DNA from: JBECKX01 sp964468475
GTDB lineage: Bacteria; Zixibacteria; MSB-5A5; CAIYYT01
Assembly: GCA_964468475.1 (NCBI GenBank)
Contig: CAYXUL010000007.1
Span: 1-64,000, forward strand
Direction of reading: 5' to 3'
DNA: 64,000 nt
The stretch's first letter is position 1. Each line of letters starts with the position of its first letter. Shown here piece after piece: positions 53,314 through 61,872 of this stretch. The position numbers and the translations under genes were made by a program. The notes beneath the pieces were generated by a model. That model ran no database searches. It saw nothing but the letters and a program-made list of their open reading frames with translations, and was not told the DNA's origin.

Positions 53314-53703
53314 TTATTTCTTTTTGCGACGGGTCGCTTTCTTCTTAGTGGCCTTCCGTTTTGCCGTTGGCTTCTTGGTCGCTTTCTTCTTAGTGGCTTT
53401 CTTCTTGGTGGCTTTCTTTTTGGTAGCCTTCTTGGCAGTCGACTTCTTCGCCGCAGCCTTCTTGACTGCTCCCTTCTTCAAGTTAAGCGTTGCAGCCTTA
53501 GCCCTGACAGCGTTCACTGTGCGACCAACGTGCTTGGCAATCTCGCGAGCAGTCTTCGACTTGTAGTTCTTCTTGAGGTAAGCGACCTCAGCAGCCTTCC
53601 AAGCGTTTGCCACTGCTGCAGCTTTCTTCTTTGTAGCTTTCTTCTTAGCAGTAGCTTTCTTCTTGGTGGCTTTCTTTTTCGTAGCCTTTCTCCTTACTGC
53701 CAC
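53314..53703 (-). CDS. Histone-H1-like lysine-rich protein with Myb-type HTH
   Basis: 129 residues. Tails at 1-28 and 77-129 are built from repeats of KKATKK and are strongly basic, like the AlgP/Hc1/H1-like tails of bacteria. Between them, residues 34-76 form a helix-turn-helix: WKAAEVAYLKKNYKSKTARE, then IAKHVGRTVNAVRAKAATLN, the pattern of SANT/Myb-like and GcrA-like DNA-binding domains. The start is GTG six bases after AAAGGAG. Probably a nucleoid protein that adds a specific reader to non-specific DNA coating. The DNA repeats of the tails are prone to length change. Confidence 0.85.
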   Translation of the reverse strand: MAVRRKATKKKATKKKATAKKKATKKKAAAVANAWKAAEVAYLKKNYKSKTAREIAKHVGRTVNAVRAKAATLNLKKGAVKKAAAKKSTAKKATKKKATKKKATKKKATKKPTAKRKATKKKATRRKKK

Positions 53704-54319
53704 GATGAACTCCTTTGGAAAGGGTTTCTGGGTTCGTTTGATTCGAATTTATGTCTAAGTCGGTTTCTTCCAAAATCAGTGTCCTTACAAAGACTCAGCT
53801 CGTGGCAGCCCCCCACTTGGCTCAGGCGGTAGTCTGTTTGTGCAGCAAGTGATGCTTTCCAGAACGTCGTGCCACTAACAGGCACTTGTTCGAACGCCCT
53901 CGCCTGACTTAATCCGTGCTTGAACTTCACTAGTGTGTTCACGTGGCGTAATGAGTCCTTACACAATATTAAAATCAACAAAAAATTTTCGCATTTAAGG
54001 AAAAATGTATGGGGGGTCATGAAGCGGTCGACAGTTTCAGTTGCTTTGACTCGGAGTTTGTGGAACGCGACTAGAGGCAATCGCGTTTATGAGATCACAG
54101 ACTCAACTAGTGGTCAAGCGCTGCACTAGTCGAGGTGTGTCATTATGATGAACACCTCGTATTGAAATTCGGGAACCGCAGACGGACTTTTGAGGTTGGT
54201 GATGGGAGAAACCGATGCGATTTGGCTCGCAAGGCGACCATGAGGAATTTACTTGACTTCAACTTTGCTTCCGCTTACTTGACCTCTCGGATAGCCGGAA
54301 TATCCGGCAACAGTCAATG
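53704..54319. other. Gene-free region before tRNA-Arg
   Basis: About 615 bases with no convincing gene. It includes an AT-rich stretch near 53960-54005 that could hold promoters, and one hairpin (CGAGGTGT...ACACCTCG, 54131-54159) without a T-run. Two TTGAC-like boxes near 54253 and 54279 may serve the tRNA, but no good -10 goes with them. Confidence 0.6.
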
Positions 54320-54393
<74 letters not shown>

Positions 54394-54464
54394 TTTGATT
54401 TTGGCGCTACGCTGTTCGATACTACCCCGCACGGCCGGCGTTGTTTTTTGCCCGCTAGTTACTT

Positions 54465-56303
54465 TTACTCTTTGACCTTCTTTTTGATCGCAGCTTCAAG
54501 CGAATCTGCTTCGCTGCTCAGCCCCGCTCTCCTCGCCAGGTCAATCAGACGTTCGATCTCGTTGACATCAGTTTGTGGCTGCAACCGGGCAGCTCTCAAT
54601 CCATACACAAATGCCGAGTCGAGTTGTCCGCGCCGCTCCTTCACTTGGGAAAGCTCGGCGAGAAGTGACGCGTTCCTCGGTTCAAGAGAGACACCCTTTG
54701 ACACGATCCCATCAAGGGGCACGAGATCGTTGGCGGTACGAAACAACTCGGTAAGCTTATCGAAAACCTGAGATGTGAGGGGGACCTCCTGCCAGTAATC
54801 ACGGATAAGGGAATCTGCGGTCGAAACTTGGTCGCGGTCGAGAAGATTAACCGCGAGATTGCAGCGGTTTCTAAGATCATCCGGTTTTCCCTTCAGTCGC
54901 CGCCACTGGGCGAGGATGGCTTCTTGGTTATCTCCGTAGACCATGTGGACAATGCGGGCATAACGGACGTTAAGGAAGTCGCCTTCGGCCTCAGGGGAGT
55001 AGTGAAGGTCGGTGCGGATGTAAGGCTTCACGAACTCATAGGCTTTCTTGTAATCGTGGTTAGCATACACCCACCCGCCGGTGTGGAGCAAAGCGAAGCA
55101 GAGAGCCGGGATGAGTATTGAGTAGCCAAGCTTTCGGTTGCCTGAGAACCAGAAGCGCAACAGCACCAGGACAGCAAACATCCCGATCGGCGCAAGGAGC
55201 GACAGCAAGTCCCAGTCACGGACAGCTCCCAGTTTGGGATCAACCAGCAGGACGAACACCGCTGCGGGGACAAACGCTGCCAGCAGGAAAAGGCGGTGAG
55301 GCGAGTGGCGCAGCGTCGTCGATACGAGTAATACTGGAACTATCGCATAACTTAGCAGGATCACATTCAGGAGATCAAGGAAGTGAATACCAATGAAGAA
55401 TGCATACGGCCTGCCCGCCACTGGAACCAGCGGCAGAAACGCTGATGCCATTTGTCCCTCCTCAGCAGCCACCGAAAAAGCTGCGACCAGAGCTATCAAA
55501 CAAACGAGTGCTCCCCAGATCAATACCCAGCGTGATTTCTTTATCAGGTAGATTGCGACAATGTATGAAGGTAATAGCACGCCGGTCATGAGGTGAAAGC
55601 TGAGGGAAAGTGCCAGTAGCATCGGAGTGATCACCGAGAGCCTTTCACTGTCGAGATCCCGCTGCGCCGACACCAGGAACAAAAACATGAGAGTATAGGC
55701 CGTGGGGTATCTTTCGATGTAGCCAAAGTACAACTGAAAAGCACCGAAAGTCGCGATCAAAGCGACTCCCACAAGGAACTGCGACACATTCCTGGTGAAG
55801 TAGCGCACTGCCAGAAGCGTCGCCAAACCGGCGGCAATACTCGTGATGAGATATGCATGCACTGCCGCTATGCCCAGATTATCGCCACCGATCAATTTCG
55901 TGAGCGCTTCGTGCATGATCACATTGAGCCAGCTCAAGCCGGTTATATCTCCGACCGTCTTCGAACGCGTGAGTATCGAGTACGTATCACCGAGAATGAC
56001 ACTGTTGGTGGAGTAAAGATAGAAGAGGGCGAGCAAACCGACGATGATGACAAACTCAGCGACAGTCGATGCCCGTCGCGGCATGCGTTCCTGCCACGAT
56101 GAGAGCGTTTGAAGAACGCGAAGACGCACCGGAGGCAAGGCAGCGCATACGGCAACTGCAACGAGAGCCAGCCGCAGCCAGAGCGGCTCGAATTGTGACC
56201 AACTCAAGCCCCAAAGGAATTTAAGGGGGATCCAGGAAGCCAGGAGCGATACCAGCGCCAGGGCGGCTAAGTACCACGCTATAATAGTAGCGTCGCGGCG
56301 GAT
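54465..56303 (-). CDS. Polytopic membrane protein with soluble TPR-like tail
   Basis: About 12 membrane segments (FVIIVGLLALFYLYSTNSVI, FLVGVALIATFGAFQLYFGY, VLIWGALVCLIALVAAFSVA) and a cytoplasmic or periplasmic tail from about residue 400 with TPR-like helices (NRCNLAVNLLDRDQVSTADS, DSAFVYGLRAARLQ). The pattern suggests a GT-C/O-mannosyltransferase-like fold, but no catalytic Asp motif could be fixed. The first standard start codon is a TTG at 56207, yet the frame stays open upstream and encodes a good membrane helix (IIAWYLAALALVSLLASWI) with no ATG, GTG or TTG. I extend it to an ATC at 56303, just after tsaD; the true start may be non-canonical. Confidence 0.68.
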   Translation of the reverse strand: MRRDATIIAWYLAALALVSLLASWIPLKFLWGLSWSQFEPLWLRLALVAVAVCAALPPVRLRVLQTLSSWQERMPRRASTVAEFVIIVGLLALFYLYSTNSVILGDTYSILTRSKTVGDITGLSWLNVIMHEALTKLIGGDNLGIAAVHAYLITSIAAGLATLLAVRYFTRNVSQFLVGVALIATFGAFQLYFGYIERYPTAYTLMFLFLVSAQRDLDSERLSVITPMLLALSLSFHLMTGVLLPSYIVAIYLIKKSRWVLIWGALVCLIALVAAFSVAAEEGQMASAFLPLVPVAGRPYAFFIGIHFLDLLNVILLSYAIVPVLLVSTTLRHSPHRLFLLAAFVPAAVFVLLVDPKLGAVRDWDLLSLLAPIGMFAVLVLLRFWFSGNRKLGYSILIPALCFALLHTGGWVYANHDYKKAYEFVKPYIRTDLHYSPEAEGDFLNVRYARIVHMVYGDNQEAILAQWRRLKGKPDDLRNRCNLAVNLLDRDQVSTADSLIRDYWQEVPLTSQVFDKLTELFRTANDLVPLDGIVSKGVSLEPRNASLLAELSQVKERRGQLDSAFVYGLRAARLQPQTDVNEIERLIDLARRAGLSSEADSLEAAIKKKVKE

Positions 56304-56308
56304 GGTTG

Positions 56309-57313
56309 CTACCCCCCCAGCGGCCAGTACGGCACCGCTTTGAGATTCAACTCGGATCTATCGCCGCGCTCAAGACGAAAACAACCAGCCGAGGCAATCA
56401 TGGCGGCGTTGTCGGTGCAATATCTCAGGTCAGGGAACAAGGAACGGATTCCGGCTCCATCGCAACGCCTGCGAAACACCTCCCTTAACCGGGAATTGGC
56501 GGCAACACCTCCTCCAACCGCGACTGTGGTGATGCCACGATCCTGTGCAGCGCGCAACGTTGTGTCAACCAGGACACTTACCACGTTTTCCTGAAAAGCT
56601 GCACAAATATCATCGAGGTGAGACTGCACAAATTCTTCTTGCTGCTCCTTGAGATAAAGCGCAACAGCAGTCTTCAGTCCTGAAAAGGAAAACTCATACG
56701 CACCGGTTTTGAACTGCGGCGTGGGAAACTTGGCGAACTCCGGGTCACCTTCCCGCGCTAATTTGTCAATCTTATGCCCTCCCGGATACCCCAGCCCCAG
56801 CAGCTTGGCGACTTTGTCAAAGGCTTCACCGGCGGCATCGTCACGAGTAGCGCCTAACACGTAATACTCGCCCCACGCTGCGACTTCAACCAGAAGCGTA
56901 TGCCCGCCCGACACGATCAGGCAGATAAGGGGAGGCTGGAGGTCGGGATCGGCAAGACAATTCGCAAAAATGTGTCCTTCCAGATGATTGATGCCGATGA
57001 AAGGTATGCCCCAGCCGTATGCCAATGCTTTGGCGAAATTCAGGCCCACCATCAGCGATCCAATCAAGCCCGGACCGCTGGTCACGGCAATGCCATCGAT
57101 GTTTTCAGGAGTAACTTGATACCGGCTCTTGCATGCTTCGAACAAGGGCATGATCTTCCGCAGTTGCTGCCGGGACGCGATTTCGGGAACGATTCCCCCA
57201 TATTCCTCGTGATCGGTTTGTGAATAGACGAAATCTGCCAGCACACTGGTCCTATTCTCGACGACAGCCACAGCAGTTTCATCACAGGAGGTCTCGATGC
57301 CGAGTATTCTCAT
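56309..57313 (-). CDS. tsaD: tRNA N6-adenosine threonylcarbamoyltransferase
   Basis: A 334-residue Kae1/TsaD ATPase-fold enzyme that transfers threonylcarbamoyl to A37 of ANN-decoding tRNAs, with TsaB, TsaE and TsaC partners that are not in this window. ILGIETSCDETAVAVV opens the fold; metal ligands are His110 and His114 in INHLEGHIFAN and the Asp of CTDNAAMIA. Also present are TSGPGLIGSLMVGLNFAKAL and VGGGVAANSRLRE. The start overlaps the stop of the ybbR gene (ATGA), so they are coupled. Confidence 0.97.
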   Translation of the reverse strand: MRILGIETSCDETAVAVVENRTSVLADFVYSQTDHEEYGGIVPEIASRQQLRKIMPLFEACKSRYQVTPENIDGIAVTSGPGLIGSLMVGLNFAKALAYGWGIPFIGINHLEGHIFANCLADPDLQPPLICLIVSGGHTLLVEVAAWGEYYVLGATRDDAAGEAFDKVAKLLGLGYPGGHKIDKLAREGDPEFAKFPTPQFKTGAYEFSFSGLKTAVALYLKEQQEEFVQSHLDDICAAFQENVVSVLVDTTLRAAQDRGITTVAVGGGVAANSRLREVFRRRCDGAGIRSLFPDLRYCTDNAAMIASAGCFRLERGDRSELNLKAVPYWPLGG

Positions 57314-58233
57314 GATTTGCGTTTGATCAATACTGAATCTGCAGAGCTCTGTATCAGCTCTACCCGGTCGGGAAGATCATACAGAAGGGGAACCTTGGCG
57401 GAGTCTTTCGCTGGGAAGGGTCCTTCGAAGGAAACCGATATGTTGTCGATTCCTACCGAGTCGACCAGCGAACGGGGAATCCCCAGGACCACCTTGAGGC
57501 TTTCCGGCGAGAAGACATAATGTTTGCTGTTAAAACGCCGCGGAAGTTTGACCGCTACGTTGTCAAAGGTACGATTATCTCTCGGCTCTACCTTAATTGA
57601 GACATCTACTGTTGAATCGCGGGTAGAGAGATGGAGTGAGTCTGGCAACTGCAGCGCCAGTTCCGCGTCAAAGCTCTCGACCACGCCGACGATCGACTGT
57701 GATTCGGTGCCGATTTCATGGAGTTTCCCCATTACTGATTCCGGGCCCGTCACGGAGACTTTTGGCGGATTCACGTCGAGCTTTCCCATGACCACATACC
57801 CCTCCGCCGTTGCTACATCGAGATTTGCAACTACGGGCAACTCACGGGTGACTTCACGCTCGAGAGTTATCTTGATTTCCTGCGGCGAGAGCAGTTCAAC
57901 ATCCTGGTAGCCGCCCGAAAGAATCTCGAGCATCTGAGCCGAAGTCAGGTCGATTTTGTGGTTTCCCGCCTTGAAATCGGCGAGGTCGAGGTGGTAGACT
58001 TTGTCGCTGGTCATTATTCCGAAAAGTTGCTTACCGGTGGCTCGCACCTGTACGGAGAGAAACTGTGGCGGGGTGCTGGTAAGAATCAAACCCGAGGGGA
58101 TATCAACCAGCTTCAGCGGGATTTCGAAAACGTGCTCGTACGATTTGTTGGTGGCGACGTGCACCCATAGCAGGAAGGCCAGTGCCACGGCACCGATCTT
58201 CAGCGGCAAATCGCTAAACGGGTTGAAACTCAC
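57310..58233 (-). CDS. YbbR-domain membrane protein (CdaR-like)
   Basis: 307 residues from a GTG six bases after GGGAG (the frame also has a TTG one codon earlier). One N-terminal membrane helix (LKIGAVALAFLLWVHVA) is followed by about three YbbR repeats exposed outside (EIPLKLVDIPSGLILTSTPP, ELPVVANLDVATAEGYVVMG, VKLPRRFNSKHYVFSPES). In Firmicutes the YbbR protein CdaR controls the cyclic-di-AMP synthase CdaA, normally the adjacent gene. No cdaA is seen here; instead the neighbours are a zinc ribbon gene and tsaD. Confidence 0.88.
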   Translation of the reverse strand: MSFNPFSDLPLKIGAVALAFLLWVHVATNKSYEHVFEIPLKLVDIPSGLILTSTPPQFLSVQVRATGKQLFGIMTSDKVYHLDLADFKAGNHKIDLTSAQMLEILSGGYQDVELLSPQEIKITLEREVTRELPVVANLDVATAEGYVVMGKLDVNPPKVSVTGPESVMGKLHEIGTESQSIVGVVESFDAELALQLPDSLHLSTRDSTVDVSIKVEPRDNRTFDNVAVKLPRRFNSKHYVFSPESLKVVLGIPRSLVDSVGIDNISVSFEGPFPAKDSAKVPLLYDLPDRVELIQSSADSVLIKRKS

Positions 58234-58256
58234 CAAAAACTCCCGTACACCCGCCC

Positions 58257-58448
58257 CTACTTATTAGACGAGGAGATTGCCTTTCCGTAAGAAATCTCGC
58301 CGTTGTCTATGCGCACATTGAAGCCACATTCCGGGTTTGAACAGGCCCAGGCTTTGAACCGGATCGTAGCACCGTCGCGCCCGTAATCGGACAATGGCAG
58401 GAGTTTGCCATCCTTACACTTGAGACACTGCGGATATTCTCGTTCCAT
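58257..58448 (-). CDS. Small zinc-ribbon protein
   Basis: 63 residues with four Cys in a CX2C-X24-CX4C arrangement (Cys8, Cys11, Cys36, Cys41), a topoisomerase-I-like or ribosomal-type zinc ribbon, and the motif YPQCLKCKDGKLLPLSDYG. The ATG opens the reading frame and the stop lies 23 bases before the ybbR start, so it probably leads the zinc ribbon-ybbR-tsaD transcript. No function can be assigned beyond zinc binding. Confidence 0.75.
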   Translation of the reverse strand: MEREYPQCLKCKDGKLLPLSDYGRDGATIRFKAWACSNPECGFNVRIDNGEISYGKAISSSNK

Positions 58449-58610
58449 AACTCGCGCCGTATGCCCTGATTCTGCTTTATTCCAAGCGTTTGAGTTGCAA
58501 TCCTGTCAATCGGAAAAGTAATCTGAGGTTTCTATAAAGTCAACGTCTTTGCTGTGGTCACTGGATTGTTGGATAGAAGATCATGCCCGAACCGCATTTG
58601 GTGACCGTGC

Positions 58611-60152
58611 CTATTCGTTGCTCCACAGCAGATGAACGACATCGCGGCCATTTTCGTCGTAACCGAGCATTATCAGATCGTCTTTCCCGTCCCCGTTCAA
58701 ATCGCGGGCTTCAATCGATCGAACACCGGCGGCCTCACGAACGGCTATAGCCTTATCGGAGAACTCCGGGTCCTTTTCACCTTTGAACACCTGAAGCTCG
58801 TCATCATCATTAATAATAGCCAGGTCAGAGAGCTTGTCACCGTCGAGATCACCCTTCATACAGCCTATGAAGCGGGCGGGCATTCTTGTCCCGAAAAGGT
58901 CAATTCCGCACGAGATCTTCTTGACCGAGGCCGGCTGCTCCGCGATCACACCATTGACACTGTGATATACGCTCAACTCGACAGACATGCGCTGCACCAG
59001 GAATGCCTTGACCATACTGGTCGTGCTTACCGGCACGGTTGCTACAACAATCGATTGTGCACCGTCACCGTTCAGATCGCAGAGCGCAAGCCCAACCGCG
59101 TAATCGTTAAGCACCAGTCGTCGCGACGGTCTTTGTGAGAAGCCGGAAGCGATATTACCAAGGTAGACCTCGACAATGGTCCGGAATTGATCGCCATCAC
59201 CCTGGGTGATGGCGCGACAGTAGTCAATCAACTTGTCATTGTTGATATCTCCGAGTTCCGATGTCACGAAGCGAAGGTTCCTCGTGAATTCCTGTCGTAG
59301 TTCGAGGGTTTGACTCGCTGCTGAAGAAAACTGCAGATCACCGGTCTGAAACCAGATTTGGAGATTGCCCCGGTCGGACAGTAGCACATCAGCGATTTGA
59401 TCGGTATTCACGTCGTGTACTGCCACTTCCGGCAGATTGATCAGCATTCCGGGTGAGCCACTTCCAACCAGCAAATTAACCGAACGGCTGTCAGTCGACT
59501 TACTGATTGACTTCAGAGTTGCCGCGAGTTGAAATTTTCCCTGGTTGCTGCGGTAGATACGGGCGCCTTCCCACGAGGGCAGCACCAGTTCATACTTTCC
59601 ATCACCGTTTAAGTCAAACGCAACTTTGTGCTCATTGACTGCACTTGGGTTGGGAATCGAGTAAAGTCTATCGTAGGAAGCCAGAGTTTGCAGTTGGGGT
59701 TGAAATCCGCCGTTGTCGTAATCGAGCAAATAACAATGCTCCAACCCGACCAAGAGCGCTTCTTCCCGACCGTCCGAATCAAAATCAACCAATTGAAAAG
59801 CGAACACATCTTCGGGCAGGTCGACAACGGAGAGTGCATTGAGATCATAGGTGGTGGCAATCGTCTGGCGGACGATCTCCAATTTTCGTCCCGAGTCACC
59901 GGCAAGGAAGAGGATCAACTCATGCCCGGCGATGCCATCGAACTGAATGGCATCTGCGCTTAAGATGCGTTCATCGCTCTGAATAATCTGTTCACTGAAC
60001 GCATCCGTATCCGCCGCCCGTGCCAGCCCGAAGGCCTGCGCAAGGAATAGTACCGCTAACAGAAGTTTCAGCGCCGGCCATGCCCGGCAGAACGAGCAAA
60101 CGCGTTTGCCAACCATTTTCAGGCAGTTTTCAGTGATCTTTTGCCAACCCAC
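58611..60152 (-). CDS. Secreted FG-GAP/VCBS-repeat protein
   Basis: 513 residues from a GTG after GGAGAG; an internal ATG 12 codons later is an alternative. The signal region is long (WPALKLLLAVLFLAQAFGLA, then RAAD). At least six FG-GAP-type calcium repeats follow (DLNGDGKYELVLPSW, DINNDKLIDYC, DLDGDKLSDLAIINDDD, DLNGDGKDDLIMLGYD), so the mature protein is a beta-propeller of integrin-like type. Likely exported to the surface; ligand unknown. 460 bases separate it from neighbouring stops and no other gene is seen around it. Confidence 0.82.
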   Translation of the reverse strand: MGWQKITENCLKMVGKRVCSFCRAWPALKLLLAVLFLAQAFGLARAADTDAFSEQIIQSDERILSADAIQFDGIAGHELILFLAGDSGRKLEIVRQTIATTYDLNALSVVDLPEDVFAFQLVDFDSDGREEALLVGLEHCYLLDYDNGGFQPQLQTLASYDRLYSIPNPSAVNEHKVAFDLNGDGKYELVLPSWEGARIYRSNQGKFQLAATLKSISKSTDSRSVNLLVGSGSPGMLINLPEVAVHDVNTDQIADVLLSDRGNLQIWFQTGDLQFSSAASQTLELRQEFTRNLRFVTSELGDINNDKLIDYCRAITQGDGDQFRTIVEVYLGNIASGFSQRPSRRLVLNDYAVGLALCDLNGDGAQSIVVATVPVSTTSMVKAFLVQRMSVELSVYHSVNGVIAEQPASVKKISCGIDLFGTRMPARFIGCMKGDLDGDKLSDLAIINDDDELQVFKGEKDPEFSDKAIAVREAAGVRSIEARDLNGDGKDDLIMLGYDENGRDVVHLLWSNE

Positions 60153-60375
60153 AACCGCTATCTCTCCAACATCATCTGAGGGTCAATCTTATGCTACTTG
60201 ATTTTGTCTCAATTTGTTGCACCAGAAAACGAATCAAACTTTGCCCGATTTGCTCGTCTGACGTATCTATACACAGAAGCGGCGATAATCGCAAATGTAC
60301 TACCATAGTTCCTTAAAGCCGCAGCGTTCGGCATCACATCTGTGCGTGGCAGATTCAGCCGCCAACTCGGCACTC

Positions 60376-61872
60376 TCACTTATACCAGTCATTGCGGTTG
60401 AAATTAGCCCAATAGAATCGAGTTGCCCCGCTGTCGGTGCCGATCCAGATGAAGTTACCGTCAGGTGACAGCGACGTGACGTGTGAACTGATTAGCCCAT
60501 CATTCTCTGAGTACTGATACCAAGTCCTGGTGCGAGCATTGTAGCGAAACAGACCGCTCGTACCACCTACCCAGATGACGCCGTCGTGCACCAGGAGTAC
60601 GAATAAGTCGGCGTTCTTGAACTCGGTGTATAGATCCCAGACTTTCGTGCTGTTGTCATTCAGGTCAACTACGACAACTCCGTCATCGGAAATCGCATAC
60701 AGCGATGAGTCCGCAACTTGAATGTTGTAAACGTAACCGTGAAGCAATGGATCTTTCAATTTCAATGGTTTCCAACTGCTGCCTCCCCACTGCAGGGTGT
60801 AGATACCGCGTTCCGTTGCAGCGTAGATGGTGCGTCCATTGATAGCAAAATCGAAAACCAGCAGTCCGGCCGTGAGCTCGGAATTTGCGTTGTAAATCGT
60901 GTCACGCTTGATATCGAAAACGGAAATGCCTTCATCGGTACCAATCATCAGGTTGTTCTCGATCGGCAGCAAGGCGGTCACGCGCTGTCCATAAATGCCG
61001 TCGAAGTGCGAATAAGATTTGAAAGTGTGGCTCTTTTTATCGCAGCGCACCAGCCCCAGGTCCGTGCCAATCCAGACGTTGTTGCTATCGTGCGCGATGG
61101 TGAGATATTGATCGGAAATGATGCCGCTATTACGATGGGGGTCGTAGTATGACCATTCGCTGGTTGTCTGGTTGTAGTAGGTTATCGTTCCTTCAATTCC
61201 CGAACCGCCTCCCAGGAACCAGACTTCATCGCCATCTACGGTTAAGCCCGCGACATCATCTTCGTACAATCCCTGTGGCATCAGTTTGAGATCGTCTCTG
61301 GAAATGTCGATTTCCGCCGGCCCCAGACCCCAGAGTCCGGCCCAGATTCGGTTGCGATCATCTCTGAGCAACTGGGTAATGTCGTACTCATAGGCGTATC
61401 TATCGGTCACGAATCCCTGGGGAAAGTAGGAATACCCCTGTGGTGTGAATAGCTGCGGAAGGTCATGGATGGAGATGTTGGGCGGCTGCACTTTATCCAT
61501 TGGGAATTCAGCGATATAGCTCCAGTCTTGAAACGTGGGATTGTAGTAGGCCGCTTGTGACGGTGTTTGAATCCAGATCTCATCCGTAAGCCCGTCAACT
61601 GCGATTTTGCTGACATCGTTTCTCGGCATGCCGTCGGACACCGTGAGCGGGTCAAGCCATTCATCCTGGGAGCGGTCGTAGCGGAGTATTCCGTCGGTGG
61701 TTGCAAAGTAGACGATATTGAAACCCGCAGCGATCGAAGTGATATAGCGAGTCTGAGTGAAGCTTACCCAATCACCCGGAGCATAGAAATTGTAAATCTG
61801 CTGGGCTGTTGCGGGCGCAGTCGAAAGAAGCGGGCCCAGAAGGACGATGTAGAGTAGAGCAATTTTACGCAT
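60376..61872 (-). CDS. Secreted two-domain beta-propeller (Reg_prop-like)
   Basis: 498 residues from the ATG that opens a signal peptide (IALLYIVLLGPLLSTAPATA); the open frame extends 46 codons upstream into the amidohydrolase gene, where it has no protein-like character. Repeats such as TDEIWIQTPSQAAYYNP, SNNVWIGTDLGLVRCDKKSH, NLMIGTDEGISVFDIKRDT and FIWIGTDSGATRFYW are Reg_prop/two-component-propeller units. No kinase or anchor follows, so it stands alone as a periplasmic or surface propeller. Its ATG overlaps the amidohydrolase stop (ATGCGTAA). Confidence 0.82.
   Translation of the reverse strand: MRKIALLYIVLLGPLLSTAPATAQQIYNFYAPGDWVSFTQTRYITSIAAGFNIVYFATTDGILRYDRSQDEWLDPLTVSDGMPRNDVSKIAVDGLTDEIWIQTPSQAAYYNPTFQDWSYIAEFPMDKVQPPNISIHDLPQLFTPQGYSYFPQGFVTDRYAYEYDITQLLRDDRNRIWAGLWGLGPAEIDISRDDLKLMPQGLYEDDVAGLTVDGDEVWFLGGGSGIEGTITYYNQTTSEWSYYDPHRNSGIISDQYLTIAHDSNNVWIGTDLGLVRCDKKSHTFKSYSHFDGIYGQRVTALLPIENNLMIGTDEGISVFDIKRDTIYNANSELTAGLLVFDFAINGRTIYAATERGIYTLQWGGSSWKPLKLKDPLLHGYVYNIQVADSSLYAISDDGVVVVDLNDNSTKVWDLYTEFKNADLFVLLVHDGVIWVGGTSGLFRYNARTRTWYQYSENDGLISSHVTSLSPDGNFIWIGTDSGATRFYWANFNRNDWYK

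Noticed and set aside
53314..53703. Short tandem repeats that could be taken for a CRISPR or satellite array
   Set aside because: The repeats are in frame and encode the KKATKK tails; there are no unique spacers.
54131..54159. Hairpin CGAGGTGT...ACACCTCG as a terminator
   Set aside because: No T-run follows on either strand and no gene ends next to it.
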